A stretch of DNA of 64,000 nt, from positions 9,597,596-9,661,595 of the forward strand of contig CM065298.1 of NCBI GenBank assembly GCA_032871835.1, read 5' to 3'. Shown here piece after piece: positions 46,587 through 57,193 of the stretch. Both the position numbers and the translations under genes were made by a program. The first letter of the stretch is position 1; every line of letters begins with the position of its first letter. The stretch is from Dipteronia dyeriana. Lineage: Eukaryota; Streptophyta; Magnoliopsida; Sapindales; Sapindaceae. The notes beneath the pieces were generated by a model. The model was not told the DNA's origin and searched no databases. It worked only from the letters and a program-made list of their open reading frames with translations.

Positions 46587-49037
46587 ATGAAAATACTCCA
46601 AGTCTTCTCCTTGATCTCTACACTTCTGGCAACATCCCAAGTTCCAGACCTCCACATCCCCAACCAAATCCACCTTCACCGCCCGGACCTCCATATCCCC
46701 AACCAAATCCACTTATCCGACCACTATCCGGCTCCCGCCGCCATGACATTCCGGGCCTGTCGTGCTCAAGCTGGCGGCTGGCCGTGGAAACCAACAACAT
46801 TATAGGATGGACAGCAGTCCCAGAAGAGTGTGCAAACTACGTGGGACATTACATGCTAGGGCAACACTACCGAAACGACTCGAAAGTCGTCACAGATGTG
46901 GCTTTGGTCCATGCTAAGAGCATGAATCTGACCGGCGACGGCAAGGATATATGGGTTTTTGATGTAGATGAAACTACACTCTCTAATTTGCCGTACTATG
47001 CTACACATGGATTTGGGTACGTACATTTTCATCATAAATGATTCATTATAACTTTTGTAAAAGTCACTTATAGTTGAAATTACGAGCTTATTTGGTAATT
47101 ATCCTTTATTAATTTAATTAATATAAATGAAAGTTGGATTTAAAAATATTTATGACAGTCTTTGGTATATCAGATGAATGTGTCTATATATTTCATCTAA
47201 TAAAATCATGTTTTGTATGTAAAATCTACTCACCGACACAATATATATATAGTGTACATATAATTGATGTGGACTTGTACATTGTATTGCAAATTGTTGT
47301 ATATTTTTTTTCATAAATAAAATGGGTTTAAATGGTTCATCACATTACAAGAAAAAGATGTTTTCCTTCTATAAAAGCACAATCTTTATGGAACTAGAAG
47401 CTATCTTGTATGTATATTTTACAAATCTCAGGTTGTGTCATTGATTAATTATAGCTATACGTAAAGCGTATTTTCTTCTATAAAATTCAAAATAAGTGGA
47501 GAGGTTTTGGATGAATTTCAAAATTTATAGTAAATGTCAAAAACTCTTTCGATCGATTTTACCCTAATGGAATTGTCCGCAATGCATGTTATTCTCTACT
47601 ATTTATATGATTTATTTAATTTCAAGTGTGATTTGACTGATTTCACACTTTTTGTCATACGGAATATGACTATTTAACATTATAGGGTAAAGATATAAAG
47701 TCAGTCGATCTATAATATCACATAGTGAGAATTCCATACCTGGTAATTAATTTATATATATATATATCATGTATCCATATGTGTCACTGTCATGACCTGA
47801 AATTTTTGTAGGACGACCCCATACAATTCAACGTTGTTCAATGCGTGGGTTATGGAAGGAAAAGCACCAGCATTGCCGGAGAGTCTGAAGTTGTACAAAA
47901 GTTTGTTGTCTATTGGTATTAAGGTTGTCTTCTTGACTGGAAGACCTGAAGACCAGAGGAATGTCACTGAAACAAATTTGAAGAAAGTTGGATACCATAC
48001 TTGGGAGAAGCTTATCCTCAAGTAAGCATACATATATACATGTCTTAAAACTTGTCTTAATTAGCTAATGATTAATGATTTATCAATCAAATATCAGATC
48101 AAGTAGTTCTACTAATTAAAAATGAATTTTTTGTAAAAACAAATATAAAACAAATCAAATTTTGTATTGATTTCAATGGTTTTGACTCCTTGAGTTGGAC
48201 GGATTATTGCTCAGTTTTTTTCGTTTTTTGTTTCTTCAAATATTTTGGGTTGTTCGACCTACTGATTTGTATAATTTCTTTGGGCTGTTTTCTTAGAAGT
48301 TAGAAGTCTTATTCTGCTTCTTTTTTGTTGGCACTTAATACTTATGTTCTGAATTGAACCTATTAAATTGTTTTTTTTAAGTTATTAAACAATTTTAAAA
48401 TATTCAAAAATAACTGACAATAAAAAGTAAAAAAAATAAAAAATTGACTTTTCGTTTCATTCCAAATCATTGAATTATATTTCATATATCTCCTTTCAAG
48501 AACATCTTACAAGATTAACATATTTCCACTGATATATAAATATATATAAAATGAAAATACATAACAAATAAATAGGATATAAATAACAAATTAATTATTT
48601 TTAAATAATTTTATCTTTAAAAAATTTAACACTAGAAAAAGAAAATATCGGTCTTTATTCAGCCTTCAATACAAAAAAAAAAACAAAATGATCCCTTATT
48701 CTTCATCGGTCTGCCTTTTTATCTTAAAAAATAAGTTGATGACTTACGACGGTTTTGTTGATGAATTTACTGATTTATGTTATAGATTTGGTCTACCTTT
48801 GTTTATTGATTTTGTCAGGCTGTAACTTTAATCTCTAAAAAATCCTTTGGCTGTAGGAATTCAACTTATTATTCAGGAAATACAGCAGTTGTGTACAAAT
48901 CAAAGGAAAGAAAAAAGCTTGAGGAAAATGGATACCGTATCATCGGAAACATGGGCGACCAATGGAGCGATCTCCTCGGAACCAACACCTGTAACCGCAC
49001 ATTCAAGCTTCCCGATCCGATGTACTACATTAGCTGA
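46587..49037 (+). CDS. HAD-superfamily acid phosphatase / vegetative storage protein (copy 2), exon 1 frameshift
   Basis: Three exons, 46587-47016, 47812-48021 and 48857-49037 (TGA), with phase-2 GT/AG introns as in copy 1. The start MKILQVFSLISTLLATS is a signal peptide. The first ~50 codons are in one frame. The conserved part (IPGLSCSSWRLAVETNNIIG, then YVGHYMLGQHYRNDSKVVTD) is in another, so one base has been lost or two gained near 46725-46745. After that the frame is open to the end: WVFDVDETTLSNLPYY (DxDET catalytic motif intact), FLTGRPEDQRNVTETNLKKV, GYHTWEKLILK and GNMGDQWSDLLG. With the frame repaired it would be about 272 residues, normal for the family. A 13-residue duplication (two DLHIPNQIHL blocks) lies just before the break. 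Either a sequencing error or a very young pseudogene. Copy 1 lies 33 kb upstream on the same strand. Confidence 0.85.
46647..46724 (+). repeat. In-frame 39-bp tandem duplication in exon 1 of phosphatase gene 2
   Basis: Two copies start GACCTCCA at 46647 and 46686 and share TCCCCAACCAAATCCAC. Each encodes DLHIPNQIHL plus three residues. The duplication immediately precedes the frameshift. Confidence 0.88.
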
Positions 49038-49113
49038 ATGTTGAATATTAAAATTAATCGGAACCTAATTTGCAAGAACTGAATTGTTCCAAATTTGTAT
49101 GTCATTTTGCAAT

Positions 49114-49119
49114 AATAAA
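49114..49119 (+). promoter_or_regulatory. Probable poly(A) signal of phosphatase gene 2
   Basis: AATAAA 77 bases after the stop codon. Confidence 0.45.
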
Positions 49120-49885
49120 GGTTTATGATATATATGTGTTGGAGTTTTAATTATTCTCAGAAGTTTGATGGCATTTTTTTTAAATTATTTAGAAATCTAT
49201 TTACTTATGTTAATATGAATAAAATGAAAACATTTCATGTATGATTAAAATTCGACCGTATCCTTTTTAGTAACCATCTGATCCAAAAATTGAAGTCGGT
49301 AGAATACCTAAAAACTTATGCCGATAAGAAAAGGCTTACTGGTATTTAAGTACTCTAATAATCCTAATAATCCTAATTAACATTCTTTATCCAAAGTTTT
49401 TATGATTGATAATCAAATATTTAATCCCTTTTTAAAAAATCAAATATTTAATATCTCCGTTTACAACCCACCCAATGAGGCTTGGCGGTATAAAAAAAAG
49501 AAAATATCTGTTACACCCTTTTTTTTTTCATATCAAAGTTCTGTTTGTTAAATTTCTCATTCAACATGAACATATTTAGAAAGGGAAAAGTGTGCTTTTG
49601 AATTTTTGCTGGGTGGAGTATAACGAGATATCATTTGAAGACTGGAAATTAAAACTGAAAAGGAAATCACCAGCAGCAAGAAAATTGTTTTCGATAAATA
49701 TGCTACAAATCTTGTCTTCCAATCGGTGCCGGCTCTTGGTATAAGCCAACAAGGCATTGGCTTACGGTCATAAAAAAGATAAAAGATCCGGGGACCTCAT
49801 TTAATTATAGATTTTAAAAGTATTATTAAAAAAAAATACTAATAAAACTATATTGAAAAGCCTCTTCTTATTATTATTATTATTC

Positions 49886-49920
<35 letters not shown>

Positions 49921-50335
49921 GTTATTATTATTATTATTACTTCGTTAATAGTTATAGGAAAATGTATCTAAAAAATAGGAATAAATTAATAATATTAATA
50001 ATTATTTATTTAACAAGTAACTGATGTAAATGATTATTGAGTATCCACCTCTTAAGTATTGTAACAATTATAAATAAATTAAAAAATCTTAAACTTCTCA
50101 CCGTTAATATTTTACCTTTTAAAAATTATCTATAAAAAAACCATATCATTCACATTTATCTGCAATAATTCAAGTATAACTGCTACTGTCTTTTTCTATA
50201 ATTTGTTTATCTTTTAAAAATTACAATTTGTGTTCAATTGTTTTTTAAACTGTTTTCGATTGCAATCTTTTAAATTTAGTATGATATTTGATCGGAACAA
50301 TTTATATACCTATTTGAGGTCTCCATTACCTATCT
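49120..50335. other. Intergenic DNA downstream of phosphatase gene 2
   Basis: About 1.2 kb, AT-rich, with a long (ATT)n microsatellite at 49868-49939. No gene recognised. A minus-strand ORF at 49557-49757 has no known motif. Confidence 0.5.
49868..49939. repeat. (ATT)n microsatellite
   Basis: About 24 triplets with two interruptions (CTT, GTT). Confidence 0.9.
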
Positions 50336-50940
50336 TTTGTTCTCGTTTTCGAGCATATTTTAGTATTTAATGTGTTTGTAAGCCTTGTGTAGGTACATGT
50401 TCCCTACGAAAGGTATTTGAGCTTAATTGAAGAGTTTTGGAGGTTAGATTGGCTGAAATGGAAATGGACCGTGCAGAACACCCAAATTTTGGGGTTCATA
50501 TCTCCCTCCTCAAAGTGAACTGGGTTTCGTACCACCTATTTTTAGAAATTGCTAGAAGTCTTCTTTCCAGCAGTTTTTACGGATTGCAATTCCTGGTTTT
50601 CTAGAGGGAGATATGTTTGTTTTCGTAACGGTGCACAAGGCTGGAAACACAACAGCGGCTGAGAGCTTGATGTAGAACACCCAAATTTAAGGGACCATAT
50701 CTTCCTCTTCAGATCGAACTACATTTTTTTACCACTTTTCGAAAAGCCCCGGATGTCTTCTTTCTAACTCATTTTGCAGATTGTGATTCCGGGTTTTCTA
50801 GAGGAAGTTATAGTCATTTCTGTAACGGTGTGCGCTGCTGAAAAATATTGGCGCTGGTGAAGTGCCACTCTAACAGCGCACCCTCACCAGCGTAAAATAT
50901 CAGTAGGTTGGCGCTGGTGAAGCGCTGGTCGACCAGCGCA
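50336..50940 (+). repeat. Left part of an older repeat interrupted by copia 3
   Basis: GC-richer than its left flank. It contains two diverged ~200-bp tandem units starting at about 50475 and 50672. They share GAACACCCAAATTT, TTTTCTAGAGG and CGTAACGGTG..C. It then has GGCGCTGGTGAAG words in both orientations. The sequence resumes at 57194. TGTTCTCGTTTTCGAGC near 50338 resembles the start of some plant LTRs, so this may be an old (possibly solo) LTR, but no matching end was proven. Confidence 0.5.
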
Positions 50941-51483
50941 TGTTGGAACAATTCCATCATATGGGGCCACACATGTGAATATTAAATGTGTTGTGCTATC
51001 TTTTGGTTAAGTCTAAATTAAAGTGATCTAATTAAGATTTAAAGTTTTAAGGCTTAAGGGTATAATTGTCATGGAATTAATATGTAGATACCAGAGTGCT
51101 ATTTCTAATTTGTTGAGGGGCCGAATTAGAAATAACCAACATATAATAATTTGATTATTATATATATTTAGGGTTATGGTCCCCAAATTACACGATACTT
51201 TTGTTTTCTCTGTATCCCCATCAACAGAGTAAAATAGAACACGGTAGGGTTCATAAAGGTCGTGATAATTTGGAAGATCACAGTCCGTTCACAAATCACC
51301 AACGATGGATTCAGGTACGCTTCCGCTTTCTCGATTTACTTCTTTTCTATTGAATTGATATGGGTTAGTAATATGTCTTTTAGGGTTTGATTAATCATGA
51401 TATAAAAACATGTTTAGGTTATTCAGATTAATTTTGTGCCTATACATGTTTTTTTTTTTTTTTTGTTAATCGAAATCCCTACA
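50941..51483 (+). repeat. 5' LTR of copia element 3
   Basis: Matches 56648-57193 and, more distantly, the LTRs of element 2. Keeps ATGGATTCAG|GTACGC near its end. Confidence 0.92.
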
Positions 51484-51485
51484 AG

Positions 51486-51498
51486 TGGTATCATAGCC
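51486..51498 (+). other. Primer-binding site of copia element 3 (mutated)
   Basis: TGGTATCATAGCC, one base away from the initiator tRNA-Met complement seen in element 2. Confidence 0.82.
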
Positions 51499-52336
51499 AC
51501 CCATAATTAATTCTTAAGAATTAAGATTTGGATTTTGGTTTTAAGAAAAAAAAAAAGGTTTTGATCTTCTTTTATGAAATTTGTTTGAAATTTGGTGTTT
51601 TGAATTCGGTTTTGTATGATTATGTATATGAGTATGTATTTTTTTTATTAAAAAAAAAAACTGAATCTGAATGTTTGGGTTGTTGAGTTTCAACCCAACC
51701 CAGACCCATCATCCTTCTTGGGTCAACGCCGTTTTTTGGTGGGTTTCTCGCATGAAACATGGGAGATTCACAGCGACTAGGATGATCGTCGGTTGCCATC
51801 GCGATCTGATCTAGATCAAGCCTAATTGGCCGCCGGGTCACTAGAACGGTTTGGGCTTCGACCGTCAGCCTTCGTCGCTTCGATCTGTGTTAATGGGTTG
51901 TCGACTGATGGCTCCGCCGTGCGTCGTTGGCTCCAGGAGACGACGCGGTGGCTTTGACGGCGGTGAGCCACGATCTAGGGTTTACAGAGCTTGTTTTTGC
52001 TTAGGCCATTCTTTTGAAAATTCTAAATTTTTGAGGGACTGTTTTGCAATTTATTTCGGTCATTATGTGATTGTAATAAACTTTCGAGGTTAATTTATAA
52101 TTTCCAAAACTTATAGGGTCTGTTTGAAATTATGAAAAAGTTTTGGGGTAGATTTACAATTATTGAAAATTTATGGGGTCACTTTGTCATTTTCAAAAGT
52201 TTTGGGCCAAAATTTAAATATGAGAACTTGAGGGGCCTTTCTATAGTTTTACAAAATCAGGGGCACTTTTATAATTTTGATAAAATAAAATAAATTTTTA
52301 TTTTATTTTATTTTATTTTAAGGATCAACTCAAATT

Positions 52337-53340
52337 CAAACATTTGGTGGTATACCTTTTATGGTTAAATAAAGTAGTCCACCATTCTAAATGGGCTAAT
52401 TGAAACAAGATATCATCAAAGTGACCTCTCTTATGTAGATTATTCATGAGGGATGATGTTGGATATTCGTGTGTGTGTGTGTAAATTCATGTGGGTATTT
52501 ACCGGCCCAAAGGAATGTTAATACTTGACCGAATTGCACACACATGTGTGGTGGTAAACATGTGACGATTATAAGGTTTTACATGTGAATAATAAGTCGA
52601 TCCAAAGATAGATTTATTATTTATCATAAATTATTGTCAATGTTTGATAACTACTAAAAGAGTACCACGTGTGTGTATATAAATTCATACGGGTATTTAC
52701 CGGCCCAAAAGAAGGTTAATACTTGGTCGAATTGCACACACGTCTGTGGTGGTAAAACATGTGACAATTATAAGGATTTACATATGAATAATAAGTCGAT
52801 CCAAAGATAGATTTATTATTTAACATAAATTATTGTCAATGTTTGATCACTACAAACAAGAGTACCACTTACAATTAATATTATTATCCAAAGACTTGAT
52901 ATTAATGTTGTACTAGGTATCTTAAGATGAGACCGACCATTATTTGGTATATCTTTTATGGTTAAATAAAGTGGTCTATCATTCTAAATGAGCTAATTGA
53001 AGCAAGATGTCGCCAAAGTGATCTCTCTTGTGTAGATTATTCATGAGGGATGTTGGATGTTTGTGTATGTGTAAATTCATGCGAGTATTAGTCGGCTCAA
53101 AGGAAGGTTAATACTTGGCCGAATTACACACACACACACCTGTGGTGATAAATATGTGACGATTATAAGGTTTGACATGTGAATAATAAGTCGATCCAAA
53201 GATAGATTTATTATTTGATAGTAATTATTGTTAATGTTTGATCACTACAACAAGAGTACCACTTACAATTAATATTACTGTCCAAAGATTTGATATTAAT
53301 GATGTGCTAGGTATCTTAAGATGAAACTTTCCATTATTTG
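52337..53340 (+). repeat. Tandem repeats in copia 3 leader (three copies, one partial)
   Basis: Units begin near 52337 (CATTTGGTGGTATACC) and 52938 (TATTTGGTATATC). A partial unit at 52669-52937 starts at GTGTGTATATAAATTCAT. They share AAAGATAGATTTATTATTTA and GGTTAATACTTG with each other and with 26574-27360. The partial copy is absent from element 2. Confidence 0.83.
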
Positions 53341-53447
53341 AATTCGTTGATTATTGTATTTGGTTATTAATGTGATCATGTTTGTGTGTTTGTTTTGTTC
53401 TCTTTCAAGTTAATGTTTTACTATATCTGCTAATACCAACTCTATAC

Positions 53448-54088
53448 CCATGCTTAATGAGATCAACTTTAAGGATTTGGAAGGAGAATATACTCATTGT
53501 TCTCGGCTGCATGGATCTGGACCTTGCATTTCGGGTTGAGCAACCCGCTTCTCTTACAGATGCAAGTTCTCCTGATAATAGGAAGAACTTTGAGAAATGG
53601 GATTGCTCAAATCGCATGAGTCTTATGATCATCAAGCACGACATTCCAGAGGCATTTAGGGGTGCGGTATCTGAAAGGATAACCAAAATCAAAGAGTTCC
53701 TAACCGAAATTGAAAACCGTTTTGTGAAAAAACGATAAGGCAGAAACAAGTACTGCATTTGCAAAGCTTGATTTCTATGAAGTACAAAAGCAAAAGGAAC
53801 ATTAGGGAGTACGTTATGGAAATGTCTTATATTGCTTCTAAGCTTAAGGCACTGAAGCTCGAGTTGTCTAACAAATTGCTCGTGCATTTGGTATTAATAT
53901 CACTTTCTACACAATACAGTCAGTTTAAGGTCAGTTACAACTATCAAAAGGAAAAAAAAATGAACTCTTAATGAGCTCATTTCTTACTGTGTGCAAGAGG
54001 AAGAGAGACTGAAGCGAGATAGGACCGAAAGTGCTCATTTGACTAGCACCTATAAGGATAAGGGCAAATAGAGGAAGAATAATGAAGT
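53448..54088 (+). pseudogene. Copia 3 gag remnant
   Basis: Homologous to 27464-28104, with GCMDLDLAFRVEQPASLTDA, NFEKWDCSNRMSLMIIKHD and NIREYVMEMSYIASKLKALK. It shares with element 2 the extra T in the NFKDW codon region and the TAG (54069) after the final gag lysines. It has its own extra frameshifts (53730-53760 and an A-run at 53952-53960). Confidence 0.87.
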
Positions 54089-56200
54089 TGCAAAATACCT
54101 TATGAGCTTTGGACAGGTAGAAAACCGAGTCTAAAGCATTTTCACATTTGGGGATGTCCAGCTGAGGCAAGACCTTACAAGCCACATAAAAGGAAATTGA
54201 ACTCCAAAACTGTGAGCAACTATTTCATTGGCTACTCTAAGCGATCTAGGGGCTATAAGTTTTATGATCCCACACTTAGGTCAATTTTTGAAACGGGAAC
54301 TGTAACATTTTTTGAGGATGTTGAGTTTGGGGGGTAGAAATAAGGTTAGAGACATTGTCTTTGAGGAAAAATCGGTTACGATTCCTATTATTGCTTTTTA
54401 CAATGTGCAAGTTTCTATACCTGCCATTGATCAAGAAGCGAATATGGATCCTCAACAGACAATGTTGAACAATTCCCCATTCAAGATGAGGTAATTGTTC
54501 CTGAGGAACAAACTCAATAACCTCAAGAACCAGTACCATTAATGCGATCTAATAGAGAAATGAGAAATGCTATTCCGGACGATTTTTTCGTATTTCTCCA
54601 GGAACATAAGGAAAACATTGGAATGATGGAAAATGATCCAATCAACTTTCATCAAGCCATGTATGGTTCCAACTCTCAAAAGTGGATTGATGCCATGAAT
54701 GAGGAGTATAAGTTTATGCAAGACAATAAGGTTTGGGAACTTGTCCCATTACCAGAAAGTACAAAGCCCATTGGTTGTAAATGGATATTTAAAACAAAAA
54801 GGGATTCGAAAGGTAATGTGGAGAGGTATAAGGCTCGTCTCGTAACTAAAGGCTTTACCCAAAAGGAAGTGATTGACTATAAAAAGACTTTCTTTCCGGT
54901 TTCAACGAAAGACTCTTTTAGGACAATCATGACACTTGTTGCACATTTTGATCTTGAGCTTTATTAGATGGATGTCAAGATGGCGTTTCTTAATGGTGAA
55001 ATTGACGAAACAATTTATATGGTGCAACCAGAAAACTTTGAGTCGGGAGACCTAAAGAATATGGTTTGCAAATTGATAAAATCCATCTATGAACTCAAAC
55101 AAGCTTCCCGTCAGTGGTACCATAAGTTTCATCAAGTGATTATCTCGTTTGGTTTTGAGATAAACGTTGTTGATAATTGTGTGTATCACAATTTCAGTGG
55201 AAGTAATCACATATTCCTTGTTTTATATGTCGATGACATACTGCTTGCCACAAATGATATATGCATGTTGCATGAAACCAAGAGATTTCTATCAAAGAAT
55301 TTTGAGATGAAAGATCTTGGTGACGTCTCCTTTGTATTAGGGATCCAGATACAACGAGACCGCTCTCGGTATATTCTTGGATTATCACAAAGGAGCTATA
55401 TCGATAAAATGCTCAAAAGGTTTAGTATGTAGGACAACAAACCAGGTGACACCTCTGTCTTTAAGGGAGACAAGTTCAGTCTCAATCAGTGCCCTAAAAG
55501 TAACCTTGAAGCTAAAGAAATGCAGAAGATTCCCTATGCATCAGCTGTAGGGAGTCTAATGTATGCTCAGGTATGAACGCGTCCGAATATTGCATACATT
55601 GTTGGTATGTTAAGTTGATATTTAAGTAACTCTATGATGGATCATTGGAAACAGCCAATCGAGTTATAAGGTATTTGAAGAGAACAAAAGATTACATGCT
55701 CACATATAGGAGATCGGATTAGTTTGAGATCATAGAGTATTCCGACTCCGATTATACTGGATGCCAAGACAGTAAGAGATCCACATCAGGTTAAATATAC
55801 CTGTTGGCTGGTGGAGTTATTTCTTGGAAGAGTGCCAAACAGACACTCATAACTTCTTCCACCATGGCATCAGAGTTTATAGCATGCTATGTGGCATCCA
55901 ACCATGGAATATAGTTGCGAAATTTTGTCACTGGGTTGCGCATTATAGAGGGTGTTGAAAGACCACTCAAACTATATTGTGATAATAAGTCAACAGTGCT
56001 ATATTCTAACAACAACAGGAGCTCATCTAAGTCAAAGCATATTGACATTAAGTTCCTAGTTGTGAAGGAAAGAGTATAGAGTGGACATATATCCATAGAG
56101 CACATTGGGACAAACTCTATGATAGCGGATCCGCTTACAAAGGGATTACCATCCAAGGTCTTTCATGAGCACACTGCTCATATGGGTGTTATTTTGTGTG
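54089..56200 (+). pseudogene. Copia 3 pol remnant: integrase C-terminus, reverse transcriptase, RNase H
   Basis: Begins in integrase at KIPYELWTGRKPSLKHFHI-like sequence, the same junction as element 2. Reverse transcriptase at 54542-55432 keeps GCKWIFKTKRDSKGNVERYK, MDVKMAFLNGEIDETIYM and YVDDILLATND. A TAG at 54965 replaces the Gln of HQMDVK, and a stop at 55430 separates RNase H. RNase H blocks YCDNKS-like, SKSKHIDIKF and ADPLTKGLPSK remain among several stops (55575, 55667, 55720, 55792, 55911, 56077). More decayed than element 2. Confidence 0.92.
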
Positions 56201-56647
56201 AGGATATCACATTATAATGGGAGTTTGTATAATTTTGTATTTTATTGCTCTATTTTTTATTTTGGATATACTTATGCATTTATGTATCTAGATATTTTTC
56301 TGATCAGAAATAAAGTATTCGGTTAATTACACTCTGTTACATTGTGTTAAGTTTTGATCTCACTAAGGAATAAAATAGGACCAGTTGGAATAGACATGTA
56401 TAGATCACATTGCATGTAATTTCCATGCTACACATCCATGATTGATCTATGTCATTTGGTTATATTGGTATACGTGATGATTGATGAGTTTAGTCACGCT
56501 AAATGTGACGAAAACTGCTTTGATCCTATATCGGCATAATCAATGGACCAGATTGTTCGGATATACCCTAAAATTGTGATAGCAAAATTTTGGAGCTCAT
56601 AAAGTCATACACATTTTTAGAGTTACATATGTGGCCCAGTGGGTGAT

Positions 56648-57193
56648 TGTTGGAAAAATTCCATCATATGAGGCCACACATGTGAATATTAAATATGTTG
56701 TACTATCTTTTGGTTAAGCCTAAATTAAAGTGATCTAATTAAGATTTAAAGTTTTAAGGCTTAAGGGTATAATTGTCATAGAATTAATGTGTAGATACCA
56801 GAGTGCTTTTTCTAATTTGTTGAGGGGCCGAATTAGAAATAACCAACATATAATAATTTGATTATTATATATATTTAGGGTTATGGTTCCCAAATTACAC
56901 GATACTTTTGTTTTCTCTGTATCCTCATCAACAGAGTAAAATAGAACACGGTAGGATTCATAAAGGTCATGATAATTTGGAAGATCACAACCCGTTCACA
57001 AATCTCCAACGATGGATTCAGGTACGCTTCCGCTTTCTCGATTTACTTCTTTCTCTTGAATTGATATGGGTTAGTAATATGTTGTTTAGGGTTTGATTAA
57101 TCATGATATAGAAACATGTTTAGGTTATTCGTATTAATTTTGTGCCTATAAATGTTGTTTTTTTGTTTTTTTTTGTTAATCGAAATCCTTACA
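56648..57193 (+). repeat. 3' LTR of copia element 3
   Basis: Follows the purine tract CCCAGTGGGTGA. TG...CA ends. Pairs with 50941-51483. Confidence 0.92.

Larger units (their letters stand above)
50941..57193 (+). mobile_element. Ty1/copia LTR retrotransposon 3, same family as element 2, internally deleted
   Basis: A 6253-bp element with LTRs 50941-51483 (543 bp) and 56648-57193 (546 bp), TGTTGGAA...CTACA/TTACA. Its flanking 5-bp duplication is GCGCA / GCACA (one mismatch). The primer-binding site is mutated (TGGTATCATAGCC at 51486). The LTRs, leader tandem repeats, gag start, gag stop and internal deletion all match element 2, though with many substitutions. It inserted into the palindromic GCGCTGG-rich tract of an older repeat. 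Confidence 0.94.
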
